Shown: positions 50,805 to 58,196 of the stretch, piece after piece | Layout: each line of letters begins with the position of its first letter | How positions within the stretch are numbered: position 1 is the first letter of the stretch | DNA from: Nocardiopsis alborubida | GTDB taxonomy: Bacteria; Actinomycetota; Actinomycetes; Streptosporangiales; Streptosporangiaceae | Direction of reading: 5' to 3' | Assembly (NCBI RefSeq): GCF_012396365.1 | Contig: NZ_JAAXPG010000028.1 | Span: 1-64,000 of the forward strand | Length of the DNA: 64,000 bases | The notes under the pieces: generated by a model | The model's input: only the letters and a program-made list of their open reading frames with translations | Database searches by the model: none | What the model was told of the DNA's origin: nothing | Translations under genes and position numbers: made by a program

Positions 50805-50865
50805 TGCTTCTGAAGAAGTTGGAAAAACGGCTGCTTGCCACTGGTAAGTTCGCAGGTCGTTGACT
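50805..50865 (+). promoter_or_regulatory. CRISPR leader 4
   Basis: Over its last 55 bases (GAAGTTGGAAAAACGG ... GCAGGTCGTTGACT) it looks identical to leader 3, although the surrounding genes are unrelated. This supports copying of leader DNA rather than convergent origin. Confidence 0.8.
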
Positions 50866-51687
50866 GTGCTCCCCGCGCACGCGGGGATGGTCCCGAGTAG
50901 CTGGCCGGACGGCCGTCGATGATCCGGTGCTCCCCGCGCACGCGGGGATGGTCCGCAGCGACACATACCCGGGATCCAAGCTTGGATGTGCTCCCCGCGC
51001 ACGCGGGGATGGTCCCGACATCCCGTACGGGAAGTTGGACGCGGTGATGTGCTCCCCGCGCACGCGGGGATGGTCCCTTCGTCCGAACCCTCTTCCGAAG
51101 TTCGGTTGGGTGCTCCCCGCGCACGCGGGGATGGTCCCCGCCGCCGGAGACACCGGTTGCCGGGTCATCAGTGCTCCCCGCGCACGCGGGGATGGTCCTT
51201 GCGTGCCGAACAGGGCGACGCCGGCCTGCTCGTGCTCCCCGCGCACGCGGGGATGGTCCCCCCATGCGTCAGCTGGCCCGACAGGTGTCCATGTGCTCCC
51301 CGCGCACGCGGGGATGGTCCCGCCCGCTCAGCCCCGCACTCGTGGCAGACCATGTGCTCCCCGCGCACGCGGGGATGGTCCCGCCCGCTCAGCCCCGCAC
51401 TCGTGGCAGACCATGTGCTCCCCGCGCACGCGGGGATGGTCCCGCCCGCTCAGCCCCGCACTCGTGGCAGACCAGGTGCTCCCCGCGCACGCGGGGATGG
51501 TCCCTCCGAGTACACCCCCCAGAACGTCACCACCGAGTGCTCCCCGCGCACGCGGGGATGGTCCCGGGCGACCCCGCTTGGCCACGGTGCGTGCCACGTG
51601 CTCCCCGCGCACGCGGGGATGGTCCCCGGACAAAGGTGCTGCGCTTCTGAATGTGGTGGTGCTCCCCGCGCACGCGGGGATGGTTCC
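50866..51687 (+). CRISPR. CRISPR array 4, type I-E, 14 repeats / 13 spacers
   Basis: Repeats start every 61 bp from 50866 to 51659. Three repeats vary at the last bases: GGTCCG at 50927, GGTCCT at 51171, and the terminal copy ending GGTTCC at 51659. The spacer GCCCGCTCAGCCCCGCACTC... occurs three times in succession (51322-51353, 51383-51414, 51444-51475). The third copy differs only in its last base (T to G). The terminal repeat ends 30 bp before the stop of the convergent MerR gene. Confidence 0.97.
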
Positions 51688-51716
51688 GGCCTCTAGGTTC
51701 GCTTCTAAGCCGTGTT

Positions 51717-52619
51717 TCAGGTAGCGGGTGAGTCCTGGACGGACAGTTCTATGGACAGTTCCATGCAGCGTTGGCGGGCCGGGGAGAAGTCGTAGGGCAT
51801 CTTGCTGATGGCTTTGACCATGCTCATGGAGCCTGCCTCCCGCTTGGCGGGGATGAAGTTGCCCTCGTCATCGGTGGGAGGGGGGTGCAGAATGTCCCAG
51901 GCGTCGAAGAGGGCATCGTCGTCCTTATCCAGGCCGGACTCCTCGATGACGGCCTGCAGGGCGCTTTCGAAGGCGTGCCGCTCGGCGGCCACGTGAGCCA
52001 CCCGTGGATCATCGACGGCGACACTGTCGTCGAGTGCCTCCTCGGCGTCATCGATGCGGTCGGAGCCCTCCCGCAGAGTGGGATGCGTGGCCAGGGCGAT
52101 GAAGCGGGTGGCCTGGACTGCCGCGCCGAGCGGGCCGAAGATCCGCTCAGTGACCAGCAGAGTGTCCAGGTCCGCCTGCCGCAGGGAGCCCTCGGGCAGG
52201 TCCTTGAGACGGTCGGTGACGAAGTCGGAGAGCAGGCCCATCCGGCTGCCTTCGGTGCGCATCCGCTGCACGGCGGTCCGTTGCCGCCCCAGTTCCGCCT
52301 CCTGCTCGGCGAGGGTTTCCTCCAACCGCTCCAGGATGCCCGAGATACCGTCTCCGCTGCCGGCGCCGGTGGAAGCCGTGCCGGTGGTGAAGGCGTCACG
52401 GATGTCGTTCAGGGCGATCCCGGCGTCGGCCATCCTGAGGACCCACAGCAGGCGGATCATGTCCTCGTACCCGTAGCGGCGGCGGCCGTCACTGCCCCGC
52501 TCAGGCTCGGGGAGCAGCCCGATCTCGTGGTAGTGGCGGATCGCCCGTGGCGTGGTGCCGGCGAAGGCCGCCGCGTCACCGATCTTGACCTGGCGGGGTG
52601 GAATGAAGGACGAGTACAC
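51717..52619 (-). CDS. MerR-family transcriptional regulator
   Basis: A 300-residue protein. The MerR winged helix is IGDAAAFAGTTPRAIRHYHEIGLLPEPERG followed by DGRRRYGYEDMIRLLWVLRM. A helical linker rich in Glu/Gln/Arg (ERLEETLAEQEAELGRQRTAVQ) and a C-terminal domain of about 150 residues without metal ligands follow. It is closely related in its DNA-binding half to the MerR protein at 16452-17210. GTG 52619 has GGAAAGG about ten bases before it. Array 4 converges on its 3' end. Confidence 0.85.
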   Translation of the reverse strand: MYSSFIPPRQVKIGDAAAFAGTTPRAIRHYHEIGLLPEPERGSDGRRRYGYEDMIRLLWVLRMADAGIALNDIRDAFTTGTASTGAGSGDGISGILERLEETLAEQEAELGRQRTAVQRMRTEGSRMGLLSDFVTDRLKDLPEGSLRQADLDTLLVTERIFGPLGAAVQATRFIALATHPTLREGSDRIDDAEEALDDSVAVDDPRVAHVAAERHAFESALQAVIEESGLDKDDDALFDAWDILHPPPTDDEGNFIPAKREAGSMSMVKAISKMPYDFSPARQRCMELSIELSVQDSPAT

Positions 52620-52954
52620 GAGCGGGGACCTTTCCTCAAGGGACCGGGACGTGGGTCCACCAGACCACATTCCGCTACGGAAGGTGCAACCCCATGCACA
52701 CCGCCCCGCGCCGATGCCAGGAAACGCGCCCTTCCCCCGTCATGACCGCAGGGCCGTCGTTTCCTGCGTCCTGGATCCGCTCAAGGGGCTGTGCCATTCC
52801 GCTGACCTTCCTGCCGTCGTCGAATCGGTGTGTTCCGGTGAGTGGTCCCCGCGTTCTCGGGTGAGCACTCCGCTCTGTGCGACGGCCGTGCCGACCGGGG
52901 AGACGAAGCATGTCCAGGCGTTCCCCGCACAGCCGGTCGTGCGCCAGGGGTGGG
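52620..52954. other. Intergenic region, 335 bp
   Basis: It lies between the MerR gene start and the 3' end of the leftward permease gene. It must carry the MerR promoter. Open frames exist on both strands but none has a ribosome site, codon bias or recognisable domain. I see no strong hairpin. Confidence 0.4.
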
Positions 52955-53986
52955 TCAGCGTGCCCTGCGATAGCTCGCGATCGCATGGCTGCCCGCTGCG
53001 ATCCCGGCGAAGAGCACCGCCCCGATGGGCCACACGACCCATGAGTCGTCCCAGGCGTTGCCGATGAGGCTCCAGGCGAGGTAGATCGCGGCGAGGAGCG
53101 GCCAGTAGAACACCGCGATCACGCCGACGACGCTGCGCTCTCCGCCGCTGCCGCGGGTGAGTTGCCCGGCGACGGCGTGCGCCCAGGTCTGGGGCAGCAG
53201 TATCCCGAGTCCGGCCGCGACGATGGCGAGTACGACCACGATGCCGATGACGGTCCAGGCGTCGCCCTGGGGTGAGCTGTCCGTGAAGAGCGCGACGGCG
53301 ATGAGTGGCAGGGGGGCCAGGATCCAGAGTGCGATCGCGACCCGCAGGGCGCGGGTGCGCCCGCGGTTGTTCCGTCCGGCCAGCGCCTCGGCCCAGCGGG
53401 TGACTTCGGGGTTGACGGAGAAGTGGTCCTCCGTGATGCGTCTGTGGGGTGCCGTCTCGCGCGAGGCGGTGACCAGCAGCATCACCCCGACAGCGACCAG
53501 TACGAGCAGCGCCAGGATTCCGATGAACATCCCGGTGGCGTTGCCAAGGGCGAGTACGCCGGACTCCGCGGCGACCGGAAACGCGATCAATGCTGCGGGT
53601 GAGAGTACGAAGAGCATGACCGCTGTGCTGGCATGGAAGCGGGTACGGCGCTGTGCGTCGGCGTAGTCCTGGGCTTCCGAGAGGGTCACGGGCGGGTACC
53701 GAGGGGGCGCGGGGGCCGTTCCGGCGTCAGCGGCGGCGGACGCGGAAGCGGCGGCCGGTGCCGGGGCGATGTCGGAGGTGATACCGAGGACCGGCGCGAT
53801 CTCTTCGAGGCTGCCGAAGTCGCGGATGACGCGACCGACCGCCTCGTTCTCGGTGTGGCCCTCGGCGACGAGGGTCGTGTAGGCGTCTTCCATCATGCCC
53901 TGCAGCTCGGCCTTGGCTTCGAGCAGGCGCGGAGTCTGCGGATAGGCGCTGAACATCGTGTCCAGATAGGAGGTGACGACGTTCAC
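52955..53986 (-). CDS. Permease-prefix-domain membrane protein
   Basis: A 343-residue protein. An N-terminal permease prefix domain of about 70 residues (VVTSYLDTMFSAYPQTPRLLEAKAELQGMMEDAYTTLVAEGHTENEAVGRVIRDFGSLEEIAPVL) precedes an Ala/Pro linker. Six or so hydrophobic segments follow. This prefix domain typically occurs directly downstream of PadR regulators, as here, where GTG 53986 overlaps the PadR stop. It has no ATPase partner, so it may be a PadR-controlled membrane stress protein. Confidence 0.85.
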   Translation of the reverse strand: MNVVTSYLDTMFSAYPQTPRLLEAKAELQGMMEDAYTTLVAEGHTENEAVGRVIRDFGSLEEIAPVLGITSDIAPAPAAASASAAADAGTAPAPPRYPPVTLSEAQDYADAQRRTRFHASTAVMLFVLSPAALIAFPVAAESGVLALGNATGMFIGILALLVLVAVGVMLLVTASRETAPHRRITEDHFSVNPEVTRWAEALAGRNNRGRTRALRVAIALWILAPLPLIAVALFTDSSPQGDAWTVIGIVVVLAIVAAGLGILLPQTWAHAVAGQLTRGSGGERSVVGVIAVFYWPLLAAIYLAWSLIGNAWDDSWVVWPIGAVLFAGIAAGSHAIASYRRAR

Positions 53987-54327
53987 GGGGCGTCTCCTTC
54001 GTTGGCTATGTCGAGGAATCTGTCGACGACGGACTTCGTGCTGTGCCACTCCTCGATCTTGGCGTCGAGGTGGGCGAGGCCCATATCTGTGATGCGGTAG
54101 TAGGTGCGCGCTTTGCCGGAGGGCGCGATGTCGGCGGATGAACTGACGTGGCCGCTGGATTCGAGCCGCTTCACCGCCGAGTAGAGGGTGGTCTGCTTGA
54201 TGGCGTAGTCGCCGCCACTGATCGCGGTGATGCGCTGCGCGAGCTTGTAGGCGTAGGACGGGCCGTGGCGCAGCAGGGAGAGCACCATGAGGTCGACGTA
54301 GCCGCGGATGGCGTCGGCGCTGATCAT
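53983..54327 (-). CDS. PadR-family transcriptional regulator
   Basis: A 114-residue PadR winged-helix protein. It shows IRGYVDLMVLSLLRHGPSYAYKLAQRI, TTLYSAVKRLESSGHV and GKARTYYRITDMGLAHLDAKIEEW. ATG 54327 has AGGAGCG seven bases upstream; an ATG six codons earlier is less well placed. It is first in a two-gene operon with the permease-prefix membrane protein. CGTACTA-N9-TAGTACG lies 42 bp upstream and is probably its own operator. Confidence 0.88.
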   Translation of the reverse strand: MISADAIRGYVDLMVLSLLRHGPSYAYKLAQRITAISGGDYAIKQTTLYSAVKRLESSGHVSSSADIAPSGKARTYYRITDMGLAHLDAKIEEWHSTKSVVDRFLDIANEGDAP

Positions 54328-54368
54328 GAGAACGCTCCTGTTCATCCTTGGCTCTTTAGTGCCTCAAA

Positions 54369-54391
54369 CGTACTATGTCTGCCGTAGTACG
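54369..54391. promoter_or_regulatory. PadR operator candidate
   Basis: A perfect 7-bp inverted repeat, CGTACTA at 54369-54375 and TAGTACG at 54385-54391, with a nine-base spacer. It is AT-rich relative to its surroundings and lies 42 bp before the padR start, where the promoter should be. Confidence 0.65.
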
Positions 54392-54559
54392 GCAAGCCCT
54401 CGACCGGGCTGCCGGTGCGTCGGGATCGCCTCCCGCCACCCCCAGGGGTCCGCCGAGCGGTACCCGCGCTGGCAAGGATCCGGACGCGGTGACGGGGGGC
54501 GATTCTGGTGGAGGCCGGTGATCGAGTAGTCGGTATTCGCCTCTGCCCGCCGCATGTAG

Positions 54560-54880
54560 TCACTCTGCGTGGTCGTCAGGGGCGTAGCGGGACCACGGGC
54601 TTCCCGCCTCGGCGGCCAGCGCGGTGGTGTGTTCGGGGTGCTAGCCGAGCATCCGAGCGATGACCGGTGACGGGGCCTGGAGAACGAGCTGGCGGATGGC
54701 GGCGGTGCGGCCGCGGAAGGTCGGGAGCCCGTTCTCGCGCATCCGGCCGGCGAGCGTGCGGGTGTCCATCGGCTGTCCGGCCCGGCGTCGGGGCTTGAGC
54801 AGCAACCGAGCGGCCAGTGGCGGTAAGCCGCGCCGTGCCAGCCCGCTAACGCCACTGGCCGTTCTGACGGCGCCGACCCA
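54560..54880 (-). pseudogene. Integrase/recombinase C-terminal remnant with nonsense mutation
   Basis: The reverse strand reads LPPLAARLLLKPRRRAGQP, then LAGRMRENGLPTFRGRTAAI and RQLVLQAPSPVIARMLG. A TAG follows, then HPEHTTALAAEAGSPWSRYAPDDH and a natural stop at 54562-54560. This resembles the C-terminus of actinomycete mobile-element site-specific integrases, in which the position of the TAG is normally Tyr. No start or catalytic core is present. It is a dead fragment of a mobile element. Confidence 0.65.
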
Positions 54881-55204
54881 TCGGGTTCTCTGTCAGCCCG
54901 ACGACGAGTGACTACGCGGGCTGACCGTATTCGGCGACGTAGGCCGCGTAGTCCTCCGCGATGACGGCCCGGCCGGTCTCAGCGGTGAAGTGGTCGACCA
55001 CGGTGACGGCTGGTACGGGGCCGAGGATCGCTACAGGTTTTGGCGGTAGTCCCTCCTGCCTCTCACCGGCCGCAACCGATGGCCGTGACCTGTTGCTCCT
55101 ACCCGCACGCGGGACGGGGGGACGGCTCGTCAGTAGCAGCTGAGAGAATCGCCCGATGATGGACAGGACGGAACACACTGACCTGCGGAGGTAGGAGCGA
55201 TGCG
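54881..55204. other. Decayed stretch between integrase remnant and 55205 gene
   Basis: On the reverse strand 54912-55060 reads VAILGPVPAVTVVDHFTAET and GRAVIAEDYAAYVAEYGQPA, then a stop. That looks like the end of a once-real protein, but no start, ribosome site or family can be assigned. The rightward GGAGGTAGGAG ribosome site for the next gene lies at 55186-55196. Confidence 0.35.
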
Positions 55205-55708
55205 ATGCGTGCAACCGACGCCCCCGATGGGTCCGTGACCCTGTGCATGTCGCAGGCCGAGGCGACGGTTCTACACGAACTGATCGCCTTTGCGGAGTTC
55301 GCGTACGACCTGACCTCGATCGAATCGGAGAGACCGGTCGAGCAGAAGGTGCTGTCCGACATACAGCACGCGCTCGCGCCGCTCATGCTTCCAGGACTTG
55401 ACGCTCACGGCTACGACGCCGTAATGAACCGCGCTCGCGCCGCCATCGACCTCAGCTCCTTTCGGGCCCCCTACCCACCCGGCACAGAGGAAGATGGCGC
55501 GATGGACAAGCGCGCGGTCGCCCGTGAACTCGCCGATGTGATCGCGGATGAGATCGAGGCGCAACTCGGGGTGCGCCGCCCGGTCGGTGAGATGCCTGCG
55601 CTGATCGCCGACGCAGTCTTGGACGCCTTCCGTGTCAAGCGCGTTGACCAGGCCGACCGCCTGTCGGTTGACCCAGGGCTCGTACAAGGTCCGGATGGGA
55701 CTGGCTGA
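55205..55708 (+). CDS. Hypothetical protein, 167 aa
   Basis: An acidic protein, mostly helical in appearance (EATVLHELIAFAEFAYDLTSIE, KRAVARELADVIADEIEAQLG, MPALIADAVLDAFRV). Its composition suggests a cytoplasmic or helper protein of a mobile element. I do not recognise a family. ATG 55205 has GGAGCGATGCG upstream. The final 15 residues run into DNA that is coding-like on the opposite strand, so the present stop may be secondary. It lies in a degraded, mobile-element-like zone. Confidence 0.45.
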   Translation: MRATDAPDGSVTLCMSQAEATVLHELIAFAEFAYDLTSIESERPVEQKVLSDIQHALAPLMLPGLDAHGYDAVMNRARAAIDLSSFRAPYPPGTEEDGAMDKRAVARELADVIADEIEAQLGVRRPVGEMPALIADAVLDAFRVKRVDQADRLSVDPGLVQGPDGTG

Positions 55709-55820
55709 CGAAACCCCGGAGCACCAGGACCGGGATGCCCGCCGGGGCCAGCCGGGCGGTGAACACCTGGCGCAGGAACGTGCCCGCGTCGGGCCAGGAG
55801 GCGGGCTTGGCCCCACTCCG

Positions 55821-55908
55821 GTGCTCCCCGCGCGCGGGGATGGTCCCGCCACTGCGCGGAGGCCACAGCATGATCGACAGGGCTCCCTGCGCACGCGGGG
55901 ATGGTCCA
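55821..55908 (+). CRISPR. Relic CRISPR unit: two degenerate repeats with one spacer
   Basis: The first repeat (55821-55847) lacks the two loop bases CA, so the stem sequence becomes an uninterrupted CCCCGCGCGCGGGG. The second (55880-55908) begins GGGCTCCCTGCG and ends GGTCCA. They are separated by 32 nt, the normal spacer length. There is no leader and no third adjacent copy. A single further repeat stands at 56277. This is the remains of a fifth array. Confidence 0.75.
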
Positions 55909-55931
55909 AGACCAGACGGGGAGAGAACGTC

Positions 55932-56141
55932 ATGAGCGCGATGCCCACGGAATCTGGAAGCGGCCCCGGAGTCGGTCACGACCTCAGCGGATACGTGCTC
56001 GTTCCTGCAAGATGGGTCGAACACTACGAACGACTTCTCGAAGAGCACGAGGACGCCGAAGCCGCCCAGATCTTGGCAGACGTCAGAGCAGGCCGGGAAC
56101 AGGTCTTCACTCATGACGAGGTGTGGGGAAACGACGATTGA
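55932..56141 (+). CDS. RelB-like antitoxin
   Basis: A 69-residue acidic protein ending VPARWVEHYERLLEEHEDAEAAQILADVRAGREQVFTHDEVWGNDD. It resembles small Phd/RelB antitoxins that bind and neutralise RelE. ATG 55932 has GGGGAGAG nine bases upstream. Its TGA overlaps the TTG of a RelE-like reading frame, the usual antitoxin-toxin order. Because the toxin is internally deleted, the antitoxin may be an orphan. Confidence 0.6.
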   Translation: MSAMPTESGSGPGVGHDLSGYVLVPARWVEHYERLLEEHEDAEAAQILADVRAGREQVFTHDEVWGNDD

Positions 56142-56254
56142 GCCGCAGGTACGAGCTTCAGTACACCCACACGGCACGCAAGGGCATCAAGAATCTCGAT
56201 GTCGTCCTGGTACTCAAGGTCGCTCCCCGAGGCGGGTTTTACGACGACCTGTAG
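56138..56254 (+). pseudogene. RelE-family toxin with internal deletion
   Basis: From TTG 56138 the frame reads LSRRYELQYTHTARKGIKNLD (the N-terminus of RelE). It then continues directly with VVLVLKVAPRGGFYDDL (the C-terminus of RelE). Intact RelE toxins have about 80-90 residues; this frame has 38. About half the protein, including the central catalytic strand residues, is lost without a frameshift. Start overlap with the antitoxin is preserved. Confidence 0.65.
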
Positions 56255-56276
56255 CTTGCGTTAGCGATGTGGAGGG

Positions 56277-56305
56277 GTGCCCCCCGCGCACGCGGGGATG
56301 GGCCC
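56277..56305 (+). repeat. Solitary CRISPR-type repeat
   Basis: It matches the array repeat except for two substitutions (GTGCCCCCCGCG, and GGGCCC in place of GGTCCC). No partner lies 61 bp on either side. It belongs to the same relic as the units at 55821 and 55880; the intervening 370 bp carry the RelBE remnant. Confidence 0.7.
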
Positions 56306-56336
56306 TGGGAGCACGGCTGATGCCCTCCCAAGGCCT

Positions 56337-58196
56337 TCAGGGACAGGACTCGTAATCCACGGACGCGCTTCCGGCTGCGGCGTCGTAGCACTGGCTGACC
56401 GGCGGTATCCCGGAGACACCCGGCACGAAGTCGGGGTCTCCGAAGGTGAGCGGGCCCCGTTCGGGAGCACCCGGGAAGGTGAGGACGAGCCTGTCGCCGA
56501 CCGAGGCCGGTCCGGGGGCCTCCTCCGGCTCGATCGGGCCCTCAGGAGTGGGAACCGTGAACAGCTCAGGCACGGAGACGCTGTGGCCCTCGACCAGGTT
56601 CCCGACGAGCACGGTGAAGCGCACCCCCTCGGGGACCTCCTCCACGGAGCTCACGGAGAGGTGGAAGAGCGTCTCGTACGAGTCAGGGGTGGCCTGGAAG
56701 GTCGGCATGCCGTTCGGCGAGGTGATCACCTCCGCCAGCCATTCGGCGTTGGTGCCGAAGGGCGTCGGTTCCGGCATCACCCATTCCGTGTCGGGTCCCT
56801 CCGTACCTTCCTCTCCCGAACCCCTTACCTCCTGCGGCCCTCCCGCCCCTGAACCCTCTTCGGTCCCCTCCGCGGCTGTACCCTCACCGGTTCCCTCGCT
56901 CTCACCGCCGTCTGGCGAGAGCACCTGGGCCGCCAGGAACCCACCGCCCACCGTGCCCAGCAGCAGGACGGCGGCGCTGGCCACCACCAGGGCCTTGGGC
57001 ACCCGGCGAGGCGGAGCGGGCGGCCGCACGGCACGCACACCCCGCCACTCCCGGTCCAGGAGGGCCCCCACCGCGTTCGACAGCCCTGACCCGTCCAGCG
57101 GAACGTCCTGCTTCTGCCGCCCCGACCCCTGCCCCTGTTCCCGCCCCTGTCCCTGGCCCAGGGCGACCAATGCGCGGGCGGCCTGGGCCGCCGTGGGGCG
57201 CTGGCGCGGGTCAGGGTCCAACGAGGCGGTCACCAGCGGCAGCAGTGGTCCGGGCACTCCGGCCAGGTCCGGCGGCTGGTCGAGCATCTGGGAGGGGAGG
57301 GAGTCCGTGGAACCCGAACCGAAGGGCGCGCGGCCGGTGGCGGCGTAGGCCACCAGAGCGCCCCAGGCGAACAGGTCGGCGGGTGGCGCGGCCGGTGCTC
57401 CGCGCAGTACCTCCGGGGCGATCCATCCGGGGGTGCCCACCAGACCGCCGGTGCGGGTCAGCGCGGTTTCGTCGACGGCGCGGGCGATACCGAAGTCCAG
57501 CACCTTGGGGCCCTCGGGGGCGAGCATGACGTTGCCGGGTTTGAGGTCGCGGTGCACGATCCCGGCCGTGTGCACGGCGTTCAGTGCCTCGGCGACCCCG
57601 GCGGCCAGCCCGAGGAGAAGGTTGGGCGGGAGTGGTCCGTGCTCTCTGACGTGCGCGGACAACGACAACCCGGGCACGAACTCGGTGACCAGCCACGGCC
57701 CGTGCGCGTCCTGGCCGGAGCCCAGGAACTCCGGGACCGACCGGCTGCGGACCCGGCTGAGGAGGCGGATCTCGCGGGTGAACCGGGCGCGGAAGTCCGG
57801 ATCCTCGGTGAGTTCCTCCCGGATGACCTTGAGCGCCGCGTAGCCGCTTCGTGCGCGTCCGCCGGGACGCAGCCGCAACCCCGCGTACACGGTGCCCATG
57901 CCGCCGGTGCCGACCCTGCCGACGATGCGGAACCCGCCCAGGGTCTCGGGATCGTCCGGACGCAGCGGAGCGAACCCGGGACGCGTTCCCGGCCCCGGCC
58001 CGGAGCGGGAGCCCGGTCCCGAACCCGGTGTCGAACCGGGTGCCGTCTCCGGCTCCGTTCCCGGTGCCCGTCCTGTTTCCGGGCGCGGGCCCGAACCCGG
58101 CGCCGGACCCGAGCTGGTGGGTCTCCCGGCGCGTGGGTGCGGTCCGTCGCCGGAACCCGAGCCGGGCCCCGGTCCGTGGCCGCGGTGCTCACTCAC
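56337..58196 (-). CDS. Membrane Ser/Thr protein kinase (PknB-like kinase domain)
   Basis: A 619-residue kinase. After an 80-residue Gly/Pro/Ser-rich N-terminus comes the kinase domain: GTGGMGTVY (glycine loop), AALKVI (catalytic Lys), HRDLKPGNVML (Asp of the catalytic loop), DFGIARAV and GTPGWIAPEVL. A transmembrane segment, ALVVASAAVLLLGTVGGGFLAAQVL, leads to an extracellular acidic linker and an unfamiliar sensor domain of about 150 residues with no PASTA units. GTG 58196 overlaps the end of the paralogous kinase gene, so the pair is co-translated. Confidence 0.9.
   Translation of the reverse strand: MSEHRGHGPGPGSGSGDGPHPRAGRPTSSGPAPGSGPRPETGRAPGTEPETAPGSTPGSGPGSRSGPGPGTRPGFAPLRPDDPETLGGFRIVGRVGTGGMGTVYAGLRLRPGGRARSGYAALKVIREELTEDPDFRARFTREIRLLSRVRSRSVPEFLGSGQDAHGPWLVTEFVPGLSLSAHVREHGPLPPNLLLGLAAGVAEALNAVHTAGIVHRDLKPGNVMLAPEGPKVLDFGIARAVDETALTRTGGLVGTPGWIAPEVLRGAPAAPPADLFAWGALVAYAATGRAPFGSGSTDSLPSQMLDQPPDLAGVPGPLLPLVTASLDPDPRQRPTAAQAARALVALGQGQGREQGQGSGRQKQDVPLDGSGLSNAVGALLDREWRGVRAVRPPAPPRRVPKALVVASAAVLLLGTVGGGFLAAQVLSPDGGESEGTGEGTAAEGTEEGSGAGGPQEVRGSGEEGTEGPDTEWVMPEPTPFGTNAEWLAEVITSPNGMPTFQATPDSYETLFHLSVSSVEEVPEGVRFTVLVGNLVEGHSVSVPELFTVPTPEGPIEPEEAPGPASVGDRLVLTFPGAPERGPLTFGDPDFVPGVSGIPPVSQCYDAAAGSASVDYESCP

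Noticed and set aside
54912..55214. Reverse-strand 100-codon frame
   Set aside because: Only the last 40 residues look natural and the first half is biased low-complexity sequence; no ribosome site. It is recorded only as a decayed stretch.
55632..55830. Reverse-strand coding-like stretch (AGTFLRQVFTARLAPAGIPVLVLRG)
   Set aside because: It looks protein-like, but has no start, overlaps the relic CRISPR repeat and the end of a rightward ORF, and matches no family I recognise.
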